A DNA stretch of 64,000 bases from positions 39,420-103,419 of the forward strand of contig JAIOYZ010000014.1 of the NCBI GenBank assembly GCA_021740845.1, read 5' to 3'. The translations under genes were made by a program, and so were the position numbers. The stretch's first letter is position 1. Each line of letters starts with the position of its first letter. The notes under the pieces are model-generated. The model was not told where the DNA came from, searched no databases, and was given only the letters and a program-made list of their open reading frames with translations. This document shows positions 46,001 to 55,400 of this stretch, piece after piece. The stretch comes from Bacteroidia bacterium. GTDB lineage: Bacteria; Bacteroidota; Bacteroidia; UKL13-3.

Positions 46001-49000
46001 ATTTTAAATCCCAATTAGGAAATGGTTGCAGCAGAGTTTCAGTAACAACAGATGATACCACTGGGGAATTTGTAGCTTACCTATTGCCTTTGATTTATAC
46101 CATTGATACCATGAAAGTTTTAACCAATCCAATCGCAGGATTTGGTATTCAATCGGTATTGGATTTATCTAATGTTACAGAAGTGCAACATGCCTATGAT
46201 ACTACTTTTATAAGTGGAACCAATATGGTATCTCAAATTGATTCGGTTTCATTTCATGTAAGAAAAGACTTTATTTATTATACAAATCCAAAATTAAGTT
46301 TCTCTCGCTTGTTTAATAGAACAGCTACAGATACCGCATTTATTGGAGAAATTGCAATTGCAATAGATTCAGTGACAAGTATTCCCCTTACACCAGTAAA
46401 TCCGTTTGTTTATCCTATTTTTAGGCAATACAAAGATTATTCTGCTAGGGTTTACGCCTATGATGAGTATGAAAACAATGACCATAGTCCTGTTGTAAAG
46501 TATAAAGTTCCTTTGGATGGTGTTCTTCAAGTAATTAATGATTTGGCTTCCGTAGAGCAAGATTCTATGCTCACTCAAGTAACAAATGGTTCTGCGATTT
46601 ATACATTTAGGGCAGCATCCCCTGAAATGTCAAAGAACACTGCAAATGATACCTTAAGCTTTACAAGAACCATGCAAGCCACCTTCTTTACCCAAGGAAA
46701 TAATGGGTATAGGAATGTTAATTGGCTTCCGGGTCCTGGTAATACTCCATTTAGAGGTATTGTTTTTGGAGGACGTACCTCTGGCTCTAATTTTATTACC
46801 AAAGGTCCAGAAAAGGTTGATTTAATTTTAAGAGACCCTCCAGGTACTGCTAGTAGTGCTACATGGACAAAAAACACCTCTTACAATACAATTAAAAGAT
46901 TTTCTACCTTAAACAATACAGAGGGAAGTTTCCTAGGAACCGTGCAGGTTGGGGCTAAATGGGAAACAGGGGTTGCTGCAATTGCCTTGTTTGCTATTGA
47001 ATCTGAAATTGCAGGTAGTGGCGGTTTTGGTGTTACAAAACAAACCACTGCTGGTACCAATGGAGAATTAGTTGAAAACTGGAGCTCTTCCATTAGTATT
47101 TCAACTGGTTCTGGTTCTGATCAAGTTGGTTCTAATGCAGATATTTTCTTTGGTCATTCTACCAATTATGCAATTGGCCTGGCCAATAACCTTATGTTAG
47201 TTGAACAATCAGTTTGCGGATTGCCTAATTCTGTATGTGGTAGCATCAATTACAATGGATATAGCATTGGTATTAAACAAAGTTTGGCTGTTAACCCGAA
47301 GCAAATTCAAACCATATTTGCCTATACTGTTGGGGAAATAGAAGATATTGTTATTCCAAATTTGGAGCGTACAAGAAATTTAATTTTGGCTCAAGGCAAA
47401 AAAGCAAATAATCAAAATAGGTATATCATTAACTTCACAAATACGGATGATCCAAATTATGAAAGAAAGTATGGTGCCAATAACGACGATCCAATTTGGG
47501 GAGCAATAAGAAATAAGAATAACCAATTGGTGGAGGACCCAATTGATAGCACAGGCCCAAGTTATACCTTTTTACCCGACCAACAGTACGATATTGATTC
47601 GGTGAGAATGTTAAATGGACAAATTCGTTTGTGGAAGGAAGCTTTAGCAAGAAATGAACGTGAAAAATATCTTGGATTTGAATTGGGTATTGGGGTGAAC
47701 CTAAATTCAGGTTCTAATCTAAGTGTTGGAAAGGCTGCTGTTACACGTGAATTTGCCTCTACCAGAAGTAAGGAAGAAACATCCTATGAAGAGGTTTATT
47801 TGGCGCACGATGAAGCCTATAATTTTCACGCAACTTCAGGTGGTAGCGGAATCAATTTTGATGGTAGTTTAACTTTAGGTGAAACCAAAGTGCATGACGA
47901 TGGTAGTTCGGCTGATACCTCTGTTACTATTAGTTATACATTAAATGATGGCGATGATGGCGATTTAATTTCGGTAAGTGTTTTGGATCCTGGAACTGGA
48001 AATGGCCATATGTTTAAAATGATAGGAGGTCAAACATCTTGTCCTTATGAGGGAATTGAATGGGCACATTATTATAAACCAGGTGATACCACAGTTGCGA
48101 CAACAAAATTTGAGGATGAACAGAGTGTTAAAATTACTAACGGTACTGCCCAAAGGCATGTTCCTAAGATTAACATTCCTCAACCGGTTAAATACAATGT
48201 TCCAGCTGAACAGCCTGCAACATTTACGCTACAATTAAGTAATGAAAGTGAGTCCCATGACGAACAAACCTATAAAATACAGATTGTAGAAGCATCCAAT
48301 CCAAATGGTGCGGTTTTAACAATTGATGGTTTAGATCCAAATCGTGAATTTACGGTGCCTTATGGCTCAAGCATTTCTAAAACACTTAGTGTTACTAGAG
48401 GTCTGGAGTATTACGATTACGATAATATTTTGATTTTATTTAAGTCTCCATGCGACGATGAAATTGTTGATACAGCTTTTGTTTCGGTGCATTTTATTCC
48501 AACTTGTACCCAGTCTGTAATTTATTCTCCTGGTGATAAATGGACGCTTAACAACAGTTTTGAGGATACCATGAATATTATCATAACAGGCTACGATTAT
48601 AATTTTGGTGGATTTAAAAATGTAACCTTCCAATACAAGGCTTCTTCAAGTTCGGTATGGAATATTTTAGAAACTTTCCATAAGGTAGGTTCAAATCCAG
48701 ATGATGTTCTAATACCAACCATACAACCTTATATAGAATACAAATGGAATATGAAGCAAATGGTGGATGGTCCTTACGATATTAGGGCGGTTAGTACTTG
48801 TACTGCACCTGGTTATGCCGATGCTAAAAAAGAATCCAATGTTTATTCTGGATTGGCAGATAGAATTAACCCGAGTCCGTTTGGTAACCCAAGTCCTGCC
48901 GACGGAATTTTATCTCCTAATGACGAAATTCAAATTCAGTTTAATGAGCCTGTTGATAATGCTTCTTTGACTTATCAGAATTTTGATATTAGAGGAGTAT

Positions 49001-52000
49001 TGAATGGTAGTGCTTTACAAAACACGGCTAGTATCTATTTTGATGGAGATAACGATTATCTGGAAGTACCAACTGGCTTAAATTTGAACCGAAAAACCTT
49101 CTCATTGGAATTTTGGGCAAAACGCCAAGGTTTAGGTGAGCAAGTTGTCTTCTCGCAAGGCATTGATAGCAATCAGTATATTTCTATTGGTTTTGATGCT
49201 AATAATAAATTTAATTTCAGAATTGGTTCAAATACTGTTTATGGCAATACCGCTGTTACCGATACAATCGCCTTCCACCATTACACTGTTTCTTATAATT
49301 ATGATTCTGCCCTTTGTGAGTTATTTGTAGATGGTGTAATTAATAATACAGGCAATACCCAAATTTACAACCAATACGATGGAGGAGGAAAAACAATTAT
49401 TGGAAAACTTTCTAAGAATAACAACCTATTCTTTAAAGGTAATTTAAGAGACTTTAGGTTGTGGTCGAAAGTTAGAAATTCTTCTGAAATTTTGAGTTCT
49501 ATTAACTTAAGCTTACGAGGTACTGAAGCAGGTATTATGGCCAATTGGAGAATGGATGAAGCTGATGGTAGTGTTGTAAATGACTATATTAGGGCAAGAC
49601 ATGCTACTATTTACAATGCAGTTTGGGAAATTAATCCAAAAGGCAAAGCCTACCGAATTGTTAATCAACCTATCGAAGTAGGTGCAGCAGATTTAGCGTT
49701 TACCGAAGAAAATGATTTTACTGTTGAGTTTTGGTTCAAAGGTGACAATACAAGCAATGAAGTGGCTCTGTTTTCTAATGGTAGAGGCGACTCAACAGAC
49801 TCGAATCCATTAATTAAGTGGAGCATTGAAAAAGATGCTGATGGAAAAATCTTGGTGAAGCACAGAGGTTATAGTTTTGAAGCAGTAAGCACCAATTATT
49901 TTGATGGAAATTGGCATCATTTTGCTTTGGTTTTACAGAGAGCCACAAGTATGGCGGCCTTTATTGATGGAAATCAGCAAAATAGTATTTTCCCTAGCGA
50001 CTTTAAACAATTTGGTGGAAGTAAGATTTGGTTAGGGGGTAGAGGATTTCAACCTTCTGGTTCTTCTGAAACCGTGGATAGAACATTTAATGGGTATTTG
50101 GATGAAGTTAGAATTTGGAATTCAGCACGTAAAGTAGAACAAATAAACCGCGATAGAGTTAATCGTTTAGATGGCTCTGAATCAGATTTGATTTTCTACT
50201 TGCCTTTTGAAACATATACCTTAAACTTGGGTGTGCCAATTTTAACTGGTAGTGTAATAGATATGAAATCAACTTCCCGTTCTATTATTGGTAGTTCAGC
50301 TGGAGGAAGTGGATTGGTAAGCGAGTCGCCAAAGATTAAATTACAAAGACCTGTTCAATCTATTAATTTTACCTATTCTCTAAATCAAGATAAGATAATA
50401 CTTACTCCAACCACTTTACCTGCCTTAATCGAGAATGTAACTTTAGATATTACCACTAAAGATGTTTATGATTTAAATGGTAATAGAATGCAATCTCCTA
50501 AAACGTGGATTGCCTACGTAGATAAGAATCAGGTAAAATGGCAAGACCAAGACTTTAACTTTACCAAGAAAAAAGGTGAAGGTTTAACATTCAATTCCAA
50601 TATTGTAAATTCTGGTGGAGCAATAAAACAATTTAGTATTGAGAACCTGCCTTCTTGGTTGTCTGCAAGCCCTTCCTCTGGTACTATTTCTCCTAATAGC
50701 TTTAGAACAATTGAATTTACAATTGATCCAAATGTAAATATTGGTACCTACGAAAGTGAAGTTCAATTGTTAACCGATTTTGGCTTTCCTGATGGACTAT
50801 TGATTAAGTTAAAAGTATTTGCGGATTTACCTTCAAGTTGGACTATCAATCCAGCACAGTTTACCAACTCTATGAGTATTGTTGGTCAGATTCGAATAAA
50901 CAACGTTATTTCAACCAATCCAGATGATAAAATTTCTGTCTTTGTAAATGGCCAATGTAGGGGACTTGCTTCTTTGCAATACTTCCCTCAAATAGACAGG
51001 TATTATGCATTTATTAATGTCTATAGCAATGTTAGCTCTGGAGAAACCTTGCAATTCAAAATATGGAACGCAGGCGAAGGAAAGATTCACTCAGATGTAA
51101 CTCCTGAAATTCCATTTATTACCAATTCTCAAATAGGAACTATTTCATCTCCACAAGTATTTAATGCCAGTGATAAATTAACAAGGTATATTCCACTTTC
51201 AACAGGTTGGAACTGGATTTCATTTAATTTATTAATGAAAGATTCGAACAATGTGAATGCTTTATTTAAGGACTTAAACAGTACAAACGGGGATTTAATT
51301 AGAAATCAAACCTTGTTTGCCGATTATTCAAGTTTAAATGGTTGGGTAGGTAGTTTAAGCAATACACAAGGTGGCGTTAAACCTCAACCTATGTATAGCT
51401 TTAGGTCTGCTAATTACGATACATTAACCATTTCAGGTATAGAAATAGACCCAACCACAAAACCAATTGATTTGGATTCTGGTTGGAATTGGTTAGGTTT
51501 TATTTCCCAAAGAAACCTGAGTATCACAGAGGCTTTCTCTAGTTTGAACGCAAGCTCAGGGGATTTAGTTAAAAGCCAAACCCAATTTGCTTTGTATGAT
51601 CCAATTATTGGTTGGGTAGGAAGTTTAACTACCATGACTCCAAATAAAGGTTACATGTATCGTTCGGGAGCAAGTACTGTTTTTGCTTATCCAAAATCAG
51701 CTATGTTCGGCAAAACTAACTTGCCAGACAATGAGTATAAGAGCAATTATTTTAGGCTTGAACCTAGTAAATATGAGTTTACCATGAATGCCATTTTAGA
51801 TGTAGGCATTTGCGAAGAGGCTTTGAGCTCTGGTAGATTTAGTATTGGTGCTTTTTATGGCAATGAGCTTCGTGGAGCTACCAAAATTACTCGCTTAGCA
51901 AACAACACTAATTTTTACTTTCTTGCTTTAGGTGCAAATTCTGCAGAAGAATTACACTTTAAATTGTTGGATGAACAAAGTGGAAATACCATAGATTTAA

Positions 52001-52380
52001 AAGAGACCCTTCAGTTTAAGAACAATCAGATTGTGGGTTCATTGGAATCTCCTTATAAATTAATGCCTATAGGAAACTTTGATTGTACCAATTTCTCGTC
52101 CAAAATTCAAAGTCAAGTTTCTTTGTTTGCCTATCCAAATCCTTTCACACAAGGCATAACACTAAGCGTTAATGGTATGAACGAACCTAGACTAAAAGTT
52201 AGCGTTTATGATGTAACTGGTAAATTATTGGATCAGTTTACAGCATTTACCAATGGCAGTAATTCAACCAATATCGAATGGAATCCTACTTCTAGAGGGA
52301 TCTCTATTAGCTCTGGATTCTATTTTGTGGAGGTAAGTAATTCCAAAGAATTGGTTCGAACCAAAATCATCAAAAATTAA
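43015..52380 (+). CDS. giant T9SS-secreted protein with LamG and FN3-like domains
   Basis: A 3121-residue surface or secreted protein. The signal peptide ends LKA with Gln next. Recognisable parts: FN3-like modules at about 180-560, a LamG/concanavalin-like domain at 604-745, a carboxypeptidase-regulatory-like fold at 870-950, a Big-like module near 1958, two more LamG domains at 2006-2160 and 2222-2375, a BACON-like segment near 2516-2602, a module at 2609-2717 shared with the next gene, and two tandem GWNW units at 2726-2895. The end (from 3039; FAYPNPF, then GFYFVEV, KIIKN) is a T9SS type A sorting domain. Residues 990-1950 are not assigned. It leads a four-gene operon; carbohydrate binding or adhesion is likely. 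Confidence 0.88.
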   Translation: MALKLPATIIKKVLLLFSLFLVLFMFNSSSLKAQGTYYVPSSHISAVYQNCSGKLKIKVLYQDVGNWGANNIKIYYKNNVGVYVPIMELINNNSYSYGWSDNYAGSNRSYSYRSLSGAVLSNGYKTNEGSLHYFDFLWDVAADAYANNIITLSSDGSAGPNTSWTHTVSSNNAIITYPILSPPTALTASDQEHCDKISLSWSAPSSFPCSYSYKVYKNNAAYVTLSSSSTSYDDTNVGNEINSYKIKAIHNPTAGGTLESIYSNPSNGAKKPGLSAPAAITASDNDCSGNVNLTWSYYLANPLSFKVYESTSSTGTGTLVATVDGGERNYQRIAPTRNTNYYYKISTVGICGETFSTNSYMGMSPTTPNAPTNIRTSVNSTNTGIEVRWNDNSNDENAFIIERSLQGGGSSTLFTVSANDTVYTDLDATKCVNYIYNVRSRNNCQPGGVPATVTSTNRMFPDLTATFNGTTNKLKCSKGYFPNMIQLEWSTVNVDIINQYRIYRKVYGSSADSVIVGTASIGEGTFADNNVASGVLYKYTLIGVLTCAGTTRYSNISEDVGFRSASGTVSGRISYQGGFALKDAKVMVTPATTSFLGASILFSGAGQLTVPAANVLSFTNGITTENWFKTPLVSGTQTLLNIQSGTKYYKVSLVNNTVEVKAYNGSTLKTLISTSTFLANNFNQVTTSLKSDSIYIYLNGIRCGGLSLSGFTLLPLNNSSILMGNSFNGYLDEIRFYNKYKTAENVSSDYGRKVNPDDEGLLAYYMFDENVTGYNGFFDYSKTVNVYNENHGTMVGASFNTSTPSTSQLAFASYTDETGSYIVSNIGFSSSGQVFTITPSFETHSFSPVNKTVFIGEGSIVLSQQDFIDQSSFEVTGTVFYDNSTCPTEGVNFRIDGELVIKNGVTASSNSLGAFSLQVPVGNHVITAEKNGHTFSEGRFPSGTGTYNFQNVVAGIALKDNTLIKVVGRAVGGGIEAAKKPGLGLSINNIGKTRLHFKSQLGNGCSRVSVTTDDTTGEFVAYLLPLIYTIDTMKVLTNPIAGFGIQSVLDLSNVTEVQHAYDTTFISGTNMVSQIDSVSFHVRKDFIYYTNPKLSFSRLFNRTATDTAFIGEIAIAIDSVTSIPLTPVNPFVYPIFRQYKDYSARVYAYDEYENNDHSPVVKYKVPLDGVLQVINDLASVEQDSMLTQVTNGSAIYTFRAASPEMSKNTANDTLSFTRTMQATFFTQGNNGYRNVNWLPGPGNTPFRGIVFGGRTSGSNFITKGPEKVDLILRDPPGTASSATWTKNTSYNTIKRFSTLNNTEGSFLGTVQVGAKWETGVAAIALFAIESEIAGSGGFGVTKQTTAGTNGELVENWSSSISISTGSGSDQVGSNADIFFGHSTNYAIGLANNLMLVEQSVCGLPNSVCGSINYNGYSIGIKQSLAVNPKQIQTIFAYTVGEIEDIVIPNLERTRNLILAQGKKANNQNRYIINFTNTDDPNYERKYGANNDDPIWGAIRNKNNQLVEDPIDSTGPSYTFLPDQQYDIDSVRMLNGQIRLWKEALARNEREKYLGFELGIGVNLNSGSNLSVGKAAVTREFASTRSKEETSYEEVYLAHDEAYNFHATSGGSGINFDGSLTLGETKVHDDGSSADTSVTISYTLNDGDDGDLISVSVLDPGTGNGHMFKMIGGQTSCPYEGIEWAHYYKPGDTTVATTKFEDEQSVKITNGTAQRHVPKINIPQPVKYNVPAEQPATFTLQLSNESESHDEQTYKIQIVEASNPNGAVLTIDGLDPNREFTVPYGSSISKTLSVTRGLEYYDYDNILILFKSPCDDEIVDTAFVSVHFIPTCTQSVIYSPGDKWTLNNSFEDTMNIIITGYDYNFGGFKNVTFQYKASSSSVWNILETFHKVGSNPDDVLIPTIQPYIEYKWNMKQMVDGPYDIRAVSTCTAPGYADAKKESNVYSGLADRINPSPFGNPSPADGILSPNDEIQIQFNEPVDNASLTYQNFDIRGVLNGSALQNTASIYFDGDNDYLEVPTGLNLNRKTFSLEFWAKRQGLGEQVVFSQGIDSNQYISIGFDANNKFNFRIGSNTVYGNTAVTDTIAFHHYTVSYNYDSALCELFVDGVINNTGNTQIYNQYDGGGKTIIGKLSKNNNLFFKGNLRDFRLWSKVRNSSEILSSINLSLRGTEAGIMANWRMDEADGSVVNDYIRARHATIYNAVWEINPKGKAYRIVNQPIEVGAADLAFTEENDFTVEFWFKGDNTSNEVALFSNGRGDSTDSNPLIKWSIEKDADGKILVKHRGYSFEAVSTNYFDGNWHHFALVLQRATSMAAFIDGNQQNSIFPSDFKQFGGSKIWLGGRGFQPSGSSETVDRTFNGYLDEVRIWNSARKVEQINRDRVNRLDGSESDLIFYLPFETYTLNLGVPILTGSVIDMKSTSRSIIGSSAGGSGLVSESPKIKLQRPVQSINFTYSLNQDKIILTPTTLPALIENVTLDITTKDVYDLNGNRMQSPKTWIAYVDKNQVKWQDQDFNFTKKKGEGLTFNSNIVNSGGAIKQFSIENLPSWLSASPSSGTISPNSFRTIEFTIDPNVNIGTYESEVQLLTDFGFPDGLLIKLKVFADLPSSWTINPAQFTNSMSIVGQIRINNVISTNPDDKISVFVNGQCRGLASLQYFPQIDRYYAFINVYSNVSSGETLQFKIWNAGEGKIHSDVTPEIPFITNSQIGTISSPQVFNASDKLTRYIPLSTGWNWISFNLLMKDSNNVNALFKDLNSTNGDLIRNQTLFADYSSLNGWVGSLSNTQGGVKPQPMYSFRSANYDTLTISGIEIDPTTKPIDLDSGWNWLGFISQRNLSITEAFSSLNASSGDLVKSQTQFALYDPIIGWVGSLTTMTPNKGYMYRSGASTVFAYPKSAMFGKTNLPDNEYKSNYFRLEPSKYEFTMNAILDVGICEEALSSGRFSIGAFYGNELRGATKITRLANNTNFYFLALGANSAEELHFKLLDEQSGNTIDLKETLQFKNNQIVGSLESPYKLMPIGNFDCTNFSSKIQSQVSLFAYPNPFTQGITLSVNGMNEPRLKVSVYDVTGKLLDQFTAFTNGSNSTNIEWNPTSRGISISSGFYFVEVSNSKELVRTKIIKN
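52353..52362. repeat. dispersed palindrome inside the T9SS sorting domain
   Basis: GGTTCGAACC within AATTGGTTCGAACCAAAATC, 18 bp before the stop of the giant gene. Read in frame as LVRTK at the conserved basic end of the sorting domain. Confidence 0.6.
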
Positions 52381-52394
52381 TAAAAACATAAACA

Positions 52395-52428
52395 CCTTTC
52401 TCCAGCGAATTTTTTTGTTGGAGAAAGG
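52395..52428 (+). terminator. hairpin between two giant secreted-protein genes
   Basis: CCTTTCTCCA pairs perfectly with TGGAGAAAGG over a 14-nt loop that contains a T run. No T tract follows the stem, so a classical terminator is doubtful. It may protect the 3' end of the first message or reduce read-through into the cadherin gene. Confidence 0.5.
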
Positions 52429-52455
52429 ATTATAAAGATAATAAACTCAAAACCC

Positions 52456-55400
52456 ATGAAAATTAAAATTTTATTCTTGCTTTTGTTTGCGGTATTCGCC
52501 CAGCAATTGGCTTCTGCAGCCGCTCCCACGTGGAGTGTTGTTCCGGCTTCTTATCAATACTCCATGACAGTTACTGCTGTGGCAAATATTAATTGCACCG
52601 AGTTAACCAATCCAAGTAATAGGGTTGGGGCTTTTGTTAATGGTGTTTGTAGGGGAACAGCCTTAACAAGTTCTGTAATTAATGGAAGATACATTGCCTC
52701 TATGGTTGTTTATAGTAATTTAACCTCGGGTGATACCGTGGTTTTTAAAGTTTATAATTCTGGAACAGACGTAGTTTACGATGGCGTTGAATCTATTTCA
52801 TTTCAAGACAATGCGTCTTTTGGCGTGAGTTCAAGTCCTTATGTAATCATTAATAACAATACTCCAACAGCCATTGGGTTAAGTAATCTTATCGTTTCCG
52901 AAAATGCAGCTATTGGAGGCACAGTAGGAACTTTATCAAGCACAGATTTGGATTTGGGTCAAACCTATACCTATACTTTGGTAAGCGGCACAGGAAGCAC
53001 AGATAATAGTAAGTTTAGTATTACAGGTTCTCTTTTGAAAACCGCAGCCACCTTGAACTACAGTTCTCAGCCAACCTGCGCAATTAGAATACGAACTACC
53101 GATAATTTGGGATGTTCCTTTGAACAAACCTTTACCATACAGGTAATTGATGAAAACACAGCACCTACCCAAATTTTATTATCAGACACCAGCATTTTTG
53201 AAAACAGTGCTATATTAACTGCTCTAGGTACTTTTTCTGCGGTTGATAATGATTTAGGAGATACCTATTCCTTTTCATTGGTAAGTGGTACTGGCTCTAC
53301 AGACAATGCTTCCTTTAATATTAGCGGTACTTCATTGCTTTCTTCAATTCAATTCAATTATGAATTAAAGTCATCATATAGTATAAGAGTTAGAGTTACA
53401 GATAGTGGAAATAATACTTTTGATAGGGTCTTTTTAATCGCCATAAAAAACGTTAACGATGTTCCAAGTAATGTTCTTTTGAACTCTAATTCCATTGGTA
53501 TATCTTTTATGGAGAATAAACCAATTGGTGCTACTCTTGGAACCTTAGCCACCACAGACGAGGACATCTCAAACACGTTCTCTTATTCTTTTGTAAATTC
53601 ACCTGGAAACAATAATTCTGATTTTACCATCATTGGAAACCAACTGCGTACCAATAGCTCCTTTGATTATGAAACAAGGCAGAATTATGTTATTTATATT
53701 CAAACCAATGATGGAAATGGTGGAACATTTACCAAGCAATTTAGCCTTACTGTTACAGACAGCAACGATGCGCCAACGGCCATTAACCTAACCAATAGTT
53801 CTATCCAAGAAAATTTACCTATTCACTCTTATGTAGGTACGCTTTCTACCACAGACCCTGATGGCTCCGGAACATTTACCTATGCATTGGTTAGTGGTGC
53901 TGGAAGTGGTGGAAATGGAAGTTTTGCTATTAGCAACGATAGTCTTTATACCACTGCTGTTTTCGATTACGAAACTACGTCTAGTTATAGCCTTCGAATA
54001 AGTGTAAATGATGGGTTTGGTGGGGCCTTACAACAGGTTTTCACCATAAGTATAATAAATGTGAACGATACTCCAACTAATGTGGTATTGAGTTCAAATC
54101 AGCTTCCTGAAAATAGTACTGCCAATTCAGTTATTGGTGCTTTTGCTTCCACAGACCAAGACGTTTCAAATACTTTTGTTTATGCATTGGTGAGTGGAGC
54201 TGGAAGCACAGATAATTCTAGTTTTAATATTTCAGGCGCAAATTTACGCTCCTCCTCGGTATTTGATTATGAGGCAAAAAGCCTATATAGCATCAGAGTA
54301 AGAACCACAGATAACAATGGCCTGTATTATGAAAAGGCCTTTACCATTCAAATTACGGATGCAACAGATGTACCAAGTAACATTACACTTTCTAACGATA
54401 GTATAAGTGAGAATTTAGCTAGCAATACTTTAATTGGTACTTTGAACGGTATTACTCAAGATGCAAGTGCTAGTTTTACCTATTCATTTGACAATACTAG
54501 TTCAAGTAATGATAATGCTTATTTTGTAATTAATGGCTCGCAATTGAAGAGCAATGCCATGTTTGATTACGAAACAAAAAGCACTTACAATGTCTATATT
54601 ACTGCTACAGTAGGTACCGCATCCTATAGTAAGCTTATACAAGTATTTGTTAAGAACCAAAATGATGCACCTACAGACATAGCTTTAAGTATAAATACAA
54701 TTAAAGAAAATAAGCCCAGCGGTTCTTATATTGGATCGTTTTATACAACAGATGCAGATGTAAATAATACGTTTGCTTATTCCTTATCTTCTGGTTTAGG
54801 TGCCACCGATAATAGTTATTTTAGGGTGAGTGGAGATAGTTTGTATACCCAAGCGGTTTTGGATTTTGAACAAAAGAATACGTTTTCAATACGAATTACT
54901 ACTACTGATAATATGGCAGGGCAGTTTTCTAAGGTTTTTACCATCATGGTAAATGATAGTAATGATGCACCAACAGGATTGTCTTTAAGCGCATCAGCCG
55001 TGCAAGAGAACCAAACCGTTGGAACAGCAATTGCTACCTTTTCAACGGTTGATGCAGACGCCAGTCAAAGTTATACTTACTCCTTAGTAGGCGGCCTAGG
55101 TTCAACCCATAATAGTTCGTTTTATATCCAAGGTAGCCAATTAAAAACTAATGCTGTTTTTGATTTTGAACAACAAACCACCTATAAAATTAGAGTGCAA
55201 ACCAATGACGGAAATGGTGGCACTTATGTAGATACTTTTTCTATTTACGTTTTGAACCTAAATGATGCTCCAACGCAAATTACGTTGAGCAATGCTACTC
55301 TTAAAGAAAACAGGTCTGTAAATACTTTAGTAGGAAATTTAACTACAACTGACCAAGATCCTTCGGATGTTTTTGTTTATTCTTTTGCCAATGTTTCTGG

